A stretch of 64,000 nucleotides of DNA, from the NCBI GenBank assembly GCA_000724175.1, contig JPGV01000020.1, positions 90,530-154,529 of the forward strand. The letters run 5' to 3'. The stretch comes from [Candidatus Thermochlorobacteriaceae] bacterium GBChlB. GTDB lineage: Bacteria; Bacteroidota; Chlorobiia; Chlorobiales; Thermochlorobacteraceae. The notes under the pieces are model-generated. The model did no database searches, was not told the DNA's origin, and saw only the letters and a list, made by a program, of their open reading frames with translations. Below are positions 7,821 through 16,511 of this stretch, in pieces. Each line of letters opens with the position of its first letter. Positions within the stretch are counted from its first letter, which is position 1. Made by a program: the position numbers and the translations under genes.

Positions 7821-9431
7821 TTATTTTTTGAACGCTTTGATGATTTCAGAAATTGCCTCGTCGGACAGCTTTCCCGTAACGGACGATTTCACAGGCAAAG
7901 GCGACTTACCTAACGGTCGGTTCTGCGTTGAGGGCGCGTTGCCTGCCTTTAAGCGAATGCGCTCATCAATGATGTCGGAGAAACTTTTTTGAGACTGCGT
8001 ATTTATTTTTTCGTTTGGTGTTTCCGAGGCGGGCGCAATGGGATTTCCGTTGGCGTCGTTGACAGGAGTTGTCTCGAAGCCAATGCGTTTGATATTCAAG
8101 AGGTGCATTGGCGTAATGTTGTCGGTGGTAATAGAGCCGCCAATCGTGCCGGGACCGAGTGTCATAGCGGGCGCGAGCGACGTGGTGTATCCTACTGCGC
8201 CGACCGCCGCAACAGTGTTGATTAAAATCCGAAACGCTGGTTTGTGCAACGCGAATTGCTCAATCACATGGTCGTTTTGTGAATGCAGTGCAAGCGAGTG
8301 TCCAATGCCGCCGTAGTTGAGCAGCTCAATGCAGCGTTTGCAGCCCGCTTCCCAGCCGTCCTCAACATAGAACGCCAAAACGGGCGAGAGTTTTTCCGCC
8401 GAGAGCGGGTGTGCGCGACCGACGCCGCCTAACTCCGCCATCAAAACGGTCGTATTTGCAGGCACCGAAAGTCCCGCCCGCTCGGCAATGTAAGTTGCTG
8501 GTTTGCCGACGACTTCCGGGTTCAAGCCTTTTGGGAACATAAACCGCTCCAATTTTTGCCGCTCCTCGCCCTCGACGAAATACGCGCCGCGCTTTTTGAG
8601 TTCTTCGACAACGCGGTTCTTCAACGGCAGGTCGCACACAATCGCTTGCTCCGATGAACAGAGCGTTCCGTTATCGAACGTCTTTCCGAATAAAATATCG
8701 GCAACGGCTTTCGGCACATTGGCGGTGCGCTCGATAAACGCTGGCACGTTGCCCGACCCAACGCCGTAGGCAGGTTTGCCCGATGAATACGCGGCGCGAA
8801 CCATTGGCGTGCTGCCCGTTGCAAGAATCACGCTGGTAAGGTCATGGCGCATCAGTTCCGATGTGCCTTCGAGCGTCGGCGTGGTCATACATTGAACAAG
8901 GTCGTGCGGTGCGCCTGCTTTCTTTGCTGCATCGGACATAATTTTCGCCGCCGCCGATGTGCATCGAACCGCGCGCGGGTGCGGGGAGGCGACAATCGCG
9001 TTTCGAGATTTCAGCGAAATGATGGCTTTATACATCATCGTCGAGGTCGGGTTTGTCGTCGGAATCAGCGCAGCGACGACGCCCATCGGCGTTGCAACTT
9101 CCCAGACTTTTCCGTCGTGCGTTTTTTTAATGATGCCGCACGTTTTCATCTCCTTGATGTAATCGTAGAGCATTTTTGTGCCGACGATATTTTTGGTGAT
9201 TTTGTCTTTCACCACGCCGAAGCCAGTTTCCTCGACGGCGAGTTTGGCGAGTTTCTCGCGCGCGTCGTAGCCCGCTTCCGCCATCGCTTTAACGATTTTA
9301 TCGACGCGCTCTTGCGACAACTCTTTGTAAAGCTCGCACGCCACTTTTGCTTTTTGAAGCAAGGCTCGCGCTTCCTGAATTGATTTAAGGTCGGTCGAGA
9401 GTTCCATCGCCGTTATGGTTTGGTTGTCCAC
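7821..9431 (-). CDS. CoA-acylating acetaldehyde dehydrogenase with encapsulation peptide (EutE/PduP-like)
   Basis: Aldehyde dehydrogenase superfamily enzyme of the acylating EutE/PduP type, expected to convert an aldehyde (acetaldehyde or propionaldehyde) plus CoA and NAD+ to acyl-CoA. The catalytic Cys258 lies in FDNGTLCSSEQAI; IPTTNPTSTMMYKAII (123-138) and ATGSTPMVRAAYSSGKPAYG (204-223) are family blocks. After the catalytic domain comes a linker of about 40 residues and a terminal amphipathic helix LSDEAISEIIKAFKK (522-536), the form of peptide that targets cargo into bacterial microcompartments. A GTG at 9431 follows an AAAGG six bases upstream and overlaps the preceding gene by 19 nt; an ATG at 9407 is the alternative. 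EutN shell genes lie about 24 kb away, and no shell hexamer gene is seen. Confidence 0.88.
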   Translation of the reverse strand: MDNQTITAMELSTDLKSIQEARALLQKAKVACELYKELSQERVDKIVKAMAEAGYDAREKLAKLAVEETGFGVVKDKITKNIVGTKMLYDYIKEMKTCGIIKKTHDGKVWEVATPMGVVAALIPTTNPTSTMMYKAIISLKSRNAIVASPHPRAVRCTSAAAKIMSDAAKKAGAPHDLVQCMTTPTLEGTSELMRHDLTSVILATGSTPMVRAAYSSGKPAYGVGSGNVPAFIERTANVPKAVADILFGKTFDNGTLCSSEQAIVCDLPLKNRVVEELKKRGAYFVEGEERQKLERFMFPKGLNPEVVGKPATYIAERAGLSVPANTTVLMAELGGVGRAHPLSAEKLSPVLAFYVEDGWEAGCKRCIELLNYGGIGHSLALHSQNDHVIEQFALHKPAFRILINTVAAVGAVGYTTSLAPAMTLGPGTIGGSITTDNITPMHLLNIKRIGFETTPVNDANGNPIAPASETPNEKINTQSQKSFSDIIDERIRLKAGNAPSTQNRPLGKSPLPVKSSVTGKLSDEAISEIIKAFKK

Positions 9432-10159
9432 TTATTGCCTTTCTTTACGAGCACCACGCGGTCGGGCAGGATGCCGTTAAACCCGCAGAACGCAGCGTGC
9501 TGCTCAACGGAAAGTTGAACGAGGTAAGTTTCATCGTTTGTTTTTTCAATTATGACTTCGCCCGCCTTTTCTTTTTTGCCATCATAATTCGTCGAGATGA
9601 CCACGGTTGTTTTTTGCGCGGCATCGCTCCATTGCTCCATGTTTTCGCTGTTTGAAAAGTTATCGCGGTCAATGTCAAGGTTGCAGAGATACACGTTTAC
9701 GCCCGACTTCGTCGTCGTCGATATTGAGAACCACTGAACTTTTCCATCAACGACGCACATCGAGAGGTCGCCGTTTTTCGATAAACTGGTTTCAATAAGC
9801 TCGACTTGTGCCGCTTTGTAGAGCGCAACGGTCAGCGTTTTTTTGCCGCCTTTCCATTCGCCGCGCAATACATCTCCTTTCATGCGCAACGTAAACTTTC
9901 CTGTGTTGGTGCCTTTTTCATCGAATTCATCAAGCTCAATGCTGCCATTTGGATTGACTTTGCCTTTGAGCGTAATTGGTTTTCCAGTTCGGTCATACGC
10001 ATAGACGCCGCTCATCAAATTGTCTTTACGCTCCAACGTCATCTTGATTTTGTAAGAACTTACACAGCCGACGAGTTCTTTTTTAAACTCCTGCGCACTT
10101 GCAACACGATTAAGCGCGGCGACGCACAACAAGGACCAAACGATGGTTTTCATGCTCAT
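9413..10159 (-). CDS. Secreted protein of unknown function
   Basis: A 248-aa protein with a signal peptide (hydrophobic 5-21, cleavage after NRVASAQ). The mature part looks beta-rich. The first half has repeated short strands with a GKPITLKGKVNPNGSIELDE pattern and FTLRMKGDVLRGEWKGGKK, reminiscent of extracytoplasmic beta-sheet domains that measure or bind small ligands; the second half has no recognisable motif. It sits between sppA (9-bp gap) and the acylating aldehyde dehydrogenase (19-nt overlap), so all three are likely cotranscribed. I do not recognise a named family. Confidence 0.75.
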   Translation of the reverse strand: MSMKTIVWSLLCVAALNRVASAQEFKKELVGCVSSYKIKMTLERKDNLMSGVYAYDRTGKPITLKGKVNPNGSIELDEFDEKGTNTGKFTLRMKGDVLRGEWKGGKKTLTVALYKAAQVELIETSLSKNGDLSMCVVDGKVQWFSISTTTKSGVNVYLCNLDIDRDNFSNSENMEQWSDAAQKTTVVISTNYDGKKEKAGEVIIEKTNDETYLVQLSVEQHAAFCGFNGILPDRVVLVKKGNKWTTKP

Positions 10160-10168
10160 TTTATTTTT

Positions 10169-11983
10169 TTATTTCACAATTATGTCGTAAGGTAACCGCG
10201 CTTGTGGCGACAGCACAGATGCACTGAGAAATTGCAAGGCAGATTTCATCCATTGGAGTTCGTCTTTAATTAAGCCTGTGCCAAACATGTCGGATAAAAC
10301 GGCGTCTTCGACATCACGCTTGAATGTCCTGACGAACTTTTCGTAGAGCGAGGCGTCGTCATTGTCGTCGCCAAAGAGGCTTTCAAAGAAAGATTGTGGC
10401 GCGGGATACGAGACGAGTTGAACCGTTGCCGCCGTGTCAATGCCGGCTAACTCTTTTGCGGTTTGAATTGCCTTTCTAAATCCGCCGAGTTCATCGACCA
10501 ACCCGATAGCTTTGGCGCGTTGTCCAGTCCATACTCTGCCTTGCGCAATAGAGTCGACATCTGCGACGGTCATTTTTCGACCGTCGGCGACGCCCGCAAG
10601 GAACTGCTTGTAAATTTTGCCGACAAGTTCGTCATACTTTGCAAAGGCATCGGGCGAGGCTTTCTCGAACATATTGAGCGCGTCGGCGTATTTGCCGCGC
10701 GTCAGCACCTGACGGTGCAATCCGGCATTCTCTTGCAACTTTTTGAAATACGGGCGCACGCTGAACACGCCAATAGACCCTGTAATTGTAAGCGGGTCAG
10801 CGATAATTTTATTTGCGTTCATTGAAATCCAATAGCCACCCGACGCTGCAAGACCCGACATTGAGACCACCAATGGTTTTTTCTTTTTCGCTTCATTGAG
10901 TGCGTTGAGTATTTTGTCGGAGGCGAGCACCGAGCCGCCCGGACTATCGACACGCAAGACAATCGCTTTAATACTCTCATCTTTCTGAGCCGAGCTGACT
11001 GCCGCCACAATTGTCTGGTCGCCGCTGTCCTCGCTATCACCAAGCGGACTTGACGAGGCTTTGCCGTCGACAATTGTTCCTACGACATTGACCACCGCGA
11101 TTTTTTCCTTCGCCAGATTTCTTGTCGACACACTGACACCCGCATACTGCCCTGCGCTGACAAACAGCGCGTCGTCGGCAGCGTCGAATTTTTGTTTTAA
11201 CTGCTCTTTCAATTGCGATAGATACAGCACACTGTCGACCAATTTTAACTTGACCGCGTCTTGTTCGGAGACAATTGCGACCTCATCGATGATGCGTCGA
11301 TACTCGGCTTCGGAGAGGTTTTTGTCTTTGGCGACGTCGGCGACATAAGCGTTGAAAAAGTCGTCCAAGAGCGCGCTACGCTGCTCAATGTCGTAGATGC
11401 TTGCGCTGTCGCGCACAAGCGGTTCAGTTGCGCTTTTATACTTGCCGCGTCCGAAGACCTCGACGCCAATGCCGATTTTTTCCAACGCCGTTTTGAAATA
11501 GAGGTTCTCCGTTTTGATGCCGTCGAGCGAGAGCGAGGAAAACGGCTCGAGAAAAATTTTATCGCACGCCGCTGCCAGATGATAATCGTTGTCGTCGGGC
11601 GAGGAGAGATACGCCCATACCTCTTTGCCCGACGCGCGAAAGTCTTTTATCGCCTCGCGCACTTCATTGACTTTTGAGGGATAAGCGCCAACGCTGATTT
11701 CCATCAGCACCAACTTGATGCGGTCGTCGGTTTTGGCTTTTCGCAAGGCTTGCAATGTGCCTTGCAGCGTGATGGGCTGGCGCTGCCGACTAAATGGCGA
11801 CGGCTCCGTAAGTGAAATTTCCGGCAATGCACCTTTGACGGGCAACACCAACACGCTTTTGGGTGGCACATCGGCTTTTGGGTTGAGCAAACTAAATACG
11901 CCAATGCCGAACAGCGCGATGAACAAAACAAGTAGAATAATGAGCAGTCGCTTTTTGCTTGAACGCTTCTTTTCTTCCGCCAT
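10169..11983 (-). CDS. sppA: Signal peptide peptidase SppA, long (67K) type
   Basis: Membrane-anchored serine protease that degrades cleaved signal peptides in the periplasm. The N-terminal membrane segment is at about 12-33. The long two-domain form is present: catalytic Lys183 in GRGKYKSATEPL in the first domain, and nucleophile Ser381 in SMSGLAASGGYW in the second, with RVDSPGGSVLASD (345-356) preceding it. These match the Lys-Ser dyad of E. coli SppA. The length of 604 aa is normal. An AAAGGAG lies 8 bases before the ATG. It heads a probable operon with the secreted protein and the acylating aldehyde dehydrogenase. Confidence 0.93.
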   Translation of the reverse strand: MAEEKKRSSKKRLLIILLVLFIALFGIGVFSLLNPKADVPPKSVLVLPVKGALPEISLTEPSPFSRQRQPITLQGTLQALRKAKTDDRIKLVLMEISVGAYPSKVNEVREAIKDFRASGKEVWAYLSSPDDNDYHLAAACDKIFLEPFSSLSLDGIKTENLYFKTALEKIGIGVEVFGRGKYKSATEPLVRDSASIYDIEQRSALLDDFFNAYVADVAKDKNLSEAEYRRIIDEVAIVSEQDAVKLKLVDSVLYLSQLKEQLKQKFDAADDALFVSAGQYAGVSVSTRNLAKEKIAVVNVVGTIVDGKASSSPLGDSEDSGDQTIVAAVSSAQKDESIKAIVLRVDSPGGSVLASDKILNALNEAKKKKPLVVSMSGLAASGGYWISMNANKIIADPLTITGSIGVFSVRPYFKKLQENAGLHRQVLTRGKYADALNMFEKASPDAFAKYDELVGKIYKQFLAGVADGRKMTVADVDSIAQGRVWTGQRAKAIGLVDELGGFRKAIQTAKELAGIDTAATVQLVSYPAPQSFFESLFGDDNDDASLYEKFVRTFKRDVEDAVLSDMFGTGLIKDELQWMKSALQFLSASVLSPQARLPYDIIVK

Positions 11984-12023
11984 AATCCGCTCCTTTGTTG
12001 AAAAAATTAACTGTTAAAAAAAT

Positions 12024-13067
12024 TTATGCTGCCTGCACGTTTTTTGCAGTCGGCTCATAGAGCAAGCAACTGACCTTGTGCGTTTCCTCCTCCGAAAGCG
12101 CGGCAAGCTGCGGAGCCTTGATTTTACAAGCGTCGACGGCTTTCGGGCAGCGTGGGTGAAATGCGCACCCGCTCGGTGTGTTGGCAGGACTTGGTAAGTC
12201 GCCCGTTAGGATAATTCGTTTCTTCTTCGCCTTTGGATTCGGCACTGGCACAGCGGAAAGCAAGGCTTCGGTGTAAGGGTGCTTCGGCGAGGCGTAAAGC
12301 TCGTCGCAGCCCGCTATCTCGACCACTTTTCCGAGATACATCACCGCGACTCTGTCTGAGATATGCTCGACGACCGACAGGTCGTGCGCAATGAAGAGAT
12401 ATGTCAATCCGAACTCTTTTTGCAAGTCTTGCAAGAGGTTGATGATTTGCGATTGAATGGACACGTCCAGCGCAGAAACAGGTTCGTCGCAAACAATGAA
12501 TTTTGGCTTCACTGCTAACGCCCGCGCAATGCCGACACGCTGACGCTGACCGCCCGAAAATTCATGCGGATACCGATTGAGATATTCTTTTCGCAGACCG
12601 ACGATGTCGAGCAGTTGTTCGGCTGCGCTGCGTGCCGAACTGCCCTCAGCGAGTTGATGCACTTCTAACACTTCTCGCAGCATCTCTCCAACGGTGAGCC
12701 GCGGGTTGAGCGAACTGAATGGGTCTTGAAAAATGATTTGGATTTCCTTGCGCAGTTTGCGCAACTCATCTTTGCTTAACGCTAAAACATCTTTGCCCTC
12801 GAAGAAAATAGAGCCGCTCGTCGGTTCAATCAATCGCAGCAAGGCTCTGCCCGTTGTTGTTTTGCCGCAGCCCGATTCGCCGACGAGACCGAGCGTTTCG
12901 CCTTTGCGAATTGTAAAAGAGACACCATCAACGGCTTTAACATAGCCGACCGTCCGCGAAAAAAATCCTTTTCTGATGGGAAACCATTTGGTCAGATTCT
13001 TGACGACCAGCAGCTCGGGCGCATCGGTTAAATTTTTTGCAGGCATTGGCGTTTGTGTTTTTTTCAA
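12024..13067 (-). CDS. Oligopeptide/dipeptide ABC transporter ATP-binding protein (OppF/DppF type)
   Basis: ATPase subunit of a peptide importer. Walker A is [15 protein letters not shown], the signature is [15 protein letters not shown], Walker B is [13 protein letters not shown], followed by the H-loop [11 protein letters not shown]. The C-terminal oligopeptide-transporter extension is present with its cysteines ([16 protein letters not shown]). The N-terminal [20 protein letters not shown] is typical of the OppF/DppF half. No permease, binding protein or OppD partner is next to it, so the rest of the transporter must be elsewhere. It is divergent from the PorW-like gene across a 140-bp gap. 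Confidence 0.9.
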   Translation of the reverse strand: MKKTQTPMPAKNLTDAPELLVVKNLTKWFPIRKGFFSRTVGYVKAVDGVSFTIRKGETLGLVGESGCGKTTTGRALLRLIEPTSGSIFFEGKDVLALSKDELRKLRKEIQIIFQDPFSSLNPRLTVGEMLREVLEVHQLAEGSSARSAAEQLLDIVGLRKEYLNRYPHEFSGGQRQRVGIARALAVKPKFIVCDEPVSALDVSIQSQIINLLQDLQKEFGLTYLFIAHDLSVVEHISDRVAVMYLGKVVEIAGCDELYASPKHPYTEALLSAVPVPNPKAKKKRIILTGDLPSPANTPSGCAFHPRCPKAVDACKIKAPQLAALSEEETHKVSCLLYEPTAKNVQAA

Positions 13068-13209
13068 AATACGCGATTTGCTTTGAATCGACCAACGTCC
13101 GTCGTTTCAGAAACAGCATATCGAGAAAGCGCAGGCGTTTTTCTTGGCGGGCGCGCAACTTGCGGCTTTCTTGGTTGATAAAAAGCGTTAATTTGCGGCC
13201 ACAAATTTT

Positions 13210-15522
13210 TTGACCACGTTGCACCGCTTGATACCATTAGTTCAATTACCTTGCCGCGCTGCGCTTGTTGCGCTGTCTCTTGGAGCGCTTTTGGTTTCAT
13301 CGTGCGCCCGCGACGACGCCAGCCTTGCCGGAAACTTGTATCACAATTTCACGGCGTTTTTCAATGCGTATTACAACGCAGGGGTTGAGTATGAGAAAGG
13401 CATTAAGGCAATGAAATCGTCGGTTAGCTACGACCGCAACGCGCGGCTACAGATTTTTATTTCGCTCGAGAATGCACAGCAGGGAAAACAATTTTTCGAC
13501 AAGGTCATTGAGAAGGCGGGCGCAGTGGTGCAGGCGCATCCGAACAGCGATTTAGCAGATAACGCGTTGCTCTTGATGGGCAGGGCGTATTATTATCAGC
13601 GTGAATTTCAGCCCGCCGAGCGCAAGTTCAAAGAAGTCATCTCGAATTATCCGACCAGCGACATCTTGGACGAGGCGACATTCTGGTATGGGCGTACGCT
13701 CTCGCAACAGCAGCAAACATCAGAGGCGCGGGAAATTTTGGGAGGCGTGATTGCCTCGCCTCGAACAGCACCCAATGTCAGAGCCGACGCGCATTTCTCG
13801 CTCGCCGAACTTGCCATCAGAGACGAAGAACTCGACGAAGCCGAAAAGCAAATTCGCTTGGGACTGCCGCTTGCCACCGACAACGACCGCAAAGCCACTG
13901 CCGCTTTCGTCTTGGCACGCATTTACGACCAATTGGGGAAATACGACCAAGCCGCTCAATTTTATCAACTCGTGCTTTCGCTCGACACCGACTACGAACT
14001 GCGCTATGCCGCACAGCTCAGCTACGCGCTCGATTTGCGCGAACAAAATAATTTAGACGAGGCAATCGAGGCATTTATGCGAATGCTCTCCGACGATAAA
14101 AATCTGGACAAGTTCGCCGAAATTCGCTATGAACTCTCGCAATGCTACGAGAAACAAGACCGATTGGGCAAAGCGATTGATTTGTATTTGGAAATCATTC
14201 GAAAAAATCCGCGCACCGAAGGCGCAGCGAAAAGTTATTATCGGTTGGGCTTGATTAAGCAAGACATTTCGCGCGACTATGAAACGGCGCGTGCGCTCTT
14301 CGATAGTGCTAAAATTGAGTTCGCTCAGGGCGAGATAAACAAAGCAGCAAGCGAGGCATCGGAACGTATGACGAAAATTTTATCGCTCTATGAAGCCGTC
14401 GCCGCGCTCGATAGCACAATTCGGCTGGGCATTGTGAGCCAAAAAAAGACGGAGAAACCGCGCGACACACTCGACGCCCAGCCCGACGCACCAACGGTGC
14501 AGCGCACGCGGCGCGATTACCGACGCAGCGCGTTTTTAGCCTCCGGCGCACGCGACGCCTTCGGCGATACGCTTACTACACGCCAAACCGAGAAGCGCCA
14601 ACGAATCGTCTTTGACGCTGCACGCGACACAGCAACGCTGCTCGGCTATAAGCGCGAGTTGCTCAATCGATATTCTGGCATCGGCAATTTCTATCAAACC
14701 ACGTTGCCCATTCCTGACTCGGCGATTCATTGGCATCGGTTTACGCTTCGCGCCATTGACGACAGTTTGAACGTTTTTCCCGATTCAATGAAACCCGCTG
14801 TGCGTGCGCTTCAAGAGCCAATTTTGTATGCACTCGCCGACGCGCATCGCCTTAAAAATGACCTGTCAGAGACCGACTCGATTTATAAGTTGATGCTGGA
14901 GCGCTATCCGAAAAGCCGTTACGCTGAGCGCATCAGGATTTATTACAACATGCCGAGCGACGCGGTTGAACAAACGAAAGACTACGCGTTGTATCAATCC
15001 GCGATTGCAGGCATAGAGCGCCGAGAGTTTCGGCTGTCGCTCAAACGGCTCGATAGTCTCCTTACGCGCTATCCGCGCTCGCCGCTTCGCCCGAAGGCAT
15101 TGCTTGCCAAAGGCTACATTTATGAAACATCAGTCGCTTTGCCCGATTCGGCGATTGCAATTTACAAGCAGTTGGAGTTGCAGTATCCATCGTCGCCCGA
15201 AGCGTTGTCGATACAAGCGAAATTGCAAGCGGTCGCCCTTGCGCGCGCGCCAAAATTGGACACCGTGAAATCCAAATCGGTGTCGCCGAAAGACACGACG
15301 CAAAAAAGCGTGCCTGTTAAAGAGGCACAGACGAGAAACGCGCTGCCTGCTGCGCCGAAATCAACTGGCGTGAAACAACCCATGACGCCCAACGCCGCCT
15401 TGCCTGACAGCCTCGGTGGCGCGGCATCCTCGAGAACGCCGCCCTCGACATCTCGTAACTTTCGTAAACCAACTCCGGCTCGACCGGAATCCACAACGAC
15501 TACAACGCCGCGACCAAAATGA
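13210..15522 (+). CDS. TPR-repeat lipoprotein, PorW/SprE-like
   Basis: A 770-aa lipoprotein: a hydrophobic signal region ends in LLVSSC (Cys about 32-33). The segment just after the Cys (NLYHNFTAFFNAYYNAGVEY) resembles the start of PorW/SprE, TPR lipoproteins needed for type IX secretion and gliding in Bacteroidota. It is followed by at least ten TPR-like units (for example NALLLMGRAYYYQREFQPAE, DEATFWYGRTLSQQQQT), a variable basic region around 390-460, further TPRs, and a Pro/Thr/Ser-rich tail. The start is TTG, the only candidate that keeps the signal peptide. Its stop overlaps the pyrK start as ATGA. PorW identity is inferred from domain order and the N-terminal block only. Confidence 0.78.
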   Translation: MTTLHRLIPLVQLPCRAALVALSLGALLVSSCARDDASLAGNLYHNFTAFFNAYYNAGVEYEKGIKAMKSSVSYDRNARLQIFISLENAQQGKQFFDKVIEKAGAVVQAHPNSDLADNALLLMGRAYYYQREFQPAERKFKEVISNYPTSDILDEATFWYGRTLSQQQQTSEAREILGGVIASPRTAPNVRADAHFSLAELAIRDEELDEAEKQIRLGLPLATDNDRKATAAFVLARIYDQLGKYDQAAQFYQLVLSLDTDYELRYAAQLSYALDLREQNNLDEAIEAFMRMLSDDKNLDKFAEIRYELSQCYEKQDRLGKAIDLYLEIIRKNPRTEGAAKSYYRLGLIKQDISRDYETARALFDSAKIEFAQGEINKAASEASERMTKILSLYEAVAALDSTIRLGIVSQKKTEKPRDTLDAQPDAPTVQRTRRDYRRSAFLASGARDAFGDTLTTRQTEKRQRIVFDAARDTATLLGYKRELLNRYSGIGNFYQTTLPIPDSAIHWHRFTLRAIDDSLNVFPDSMKPAVRALQEPILYALADAHRLKNDLSETDSIYKLMLERYPKSRYAERIRIYYNMPSDAVEQTKDYALYQSAIAGIERREFRLSLKRLDSLLTRYPRSPLRPKALLAKGYIYETSVALPDSAIAIYKQLELQYPSSPEALSIQAKLQAVALARAPKLDTVKSKSVSPKDTTQKSVPVKEAQTRNALPAAPKSTGVKQPMTPNAALPDSLGGAASSRTPPSTSRNFRKPTPARPESTTTTTPRPK

Positions 15523-16325
15523 CCACAGCCACACACGCCGCGCCCGTGCGCGATTTGCTTTTGAGCGTTGCCGACAACACTCGGCTCACCTCATCGATTC
15601 ACGTCTTGAAACTCCGCGCGCCAGAATTTGCCCATGTGTTCGGCGCAGGACAATTTTTGGAAATCAAAACGTCAAACGGGCTGGCGCCGCTTTTGCGCCG
15701 ACCGTATAGCATTCACCGCGTCGAGGGCGACTGCATTGAAGTGATGGGCAAGGTCGTGGGCATCGGCACCAAGCAGCTTTACGACGCCCGCGTCGGCGAC
15801 CGCTTTCAAGTTCTTGCGCCGCTTGGAAACACATTTGGCTACGATAGAGACGATTTTGATACGGCGTTGCTGGTTTCAGGTGGCATTGGCGTTGCACCGA
15901 TGGCGATGCTCGAAGAGGAACTTTTGAAACGCGGCAAAACGGTGATAAACCTCATCGGCGCGCGCACTGCCGAAGACATCATGACGCGGCATCTCTCGAA
16001 TTGGTCGGTGGCAACGGACGACGGCACAATGGGACTGAAAGGCACTGTGGTTTCATTACTCGCCAGAGAGCTCCCCAAGCTACGCGGTTCGCACGTGCGC
16101 GTTTTTTCGTGTGGCCCGAACCGAATGCTCGCCGCGCTCTCGGCATTTTGCAATGAACGCGGCATTGCTTGCGAGGTCTCGATTGAATCAACGATGGGCT
16201 GTGGCATTGGAATCTGCTATGGCTGTCCTGTCAGAATCCGCGATGCGCGCGGCGCCGTGCGCAACGAACTGCTTTGTCAATATGGCAGCGTTCTTGACGC
16301 CCGCGAAGTCGTTTGGGACGAGTAA
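15519..16325 (+). CDS. pyrK: Dihydroorotate dehydrogenase B electron-transfer subunit PyrK
   Basis: Iron-sulfur flavoprotein that passes electrons from PyrD to NAD+ in pyrimidine synthesis. The ferredoxin-reductase FAD domain includes LLRRPYSIHRVEGDCIEV (RxYS motif). The NAD domain has VSGGIGVAPMAMLEEELL. The C-terminal [2Fe-2S] cluster motif is CGIGICYGC with a further Cys in NELLCQYGSV. The ATG overlaps the upstream TGA (ATGA), implying translational coupling to the PorW-like gene; pyrD is not in the window. The length of 268 aa is standard. Confidence 0.93.
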   Translation: MTTATHAAPVRDLLLSVADNTRLTSSIHVLKLRAPEFAHVFGAGQFLEIKTSNGLAPLLRRPYSIHRVEGDCIEVMGKVVGIGTKQLYDARVGDRFQVLAPLGNTFGYDRDDFDTALLVSGGIGVAPMAMLEEELLKRGKTVINLIGARTAEDIMTRHLSNWSVATDDGTMGLKGTVVSLLARELPKLRGSHVRVFSCGPNRMLAALSAFCNERGIACEVSIESTMGCGIGICYGCPVRIRDARGAVRNELLCQYGSVLDAREVVWDE

Positions 16326-16416
16326 GCGACGCTCAGCATCGACAAAGGCGGTTGGTTGGACAGACGCGCCAGCCGTTTCTCAGTCAAAGTTATCAGGCGT
16401 TTGTCCGAAAAATTTT

Positions 16417-16424
16417 TATCTTTG
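16417..16424 (+). promoter_or_regulatory. Bacteroidota-type -7 element before PBP1A
   Basis: TATCTTTG matches TAnnTTTG, the -7 element used by the primary sigma factor of Bacteroidota. It lies 88 bp before the PBP1A ATG. A TTTG (16400-16403) is upstream but at a short 13-bp spacing, so the -33 element is uncertain. Confidence 0.5.
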
Positions 16425-16511
16425 CGCTTTCACGATGTATGTTCACGCGCACATTTACGCACAAGTTGTTTGGTTGAAACCATCATTGCATGACAATCGT
16501 AGCCCTTGTCT

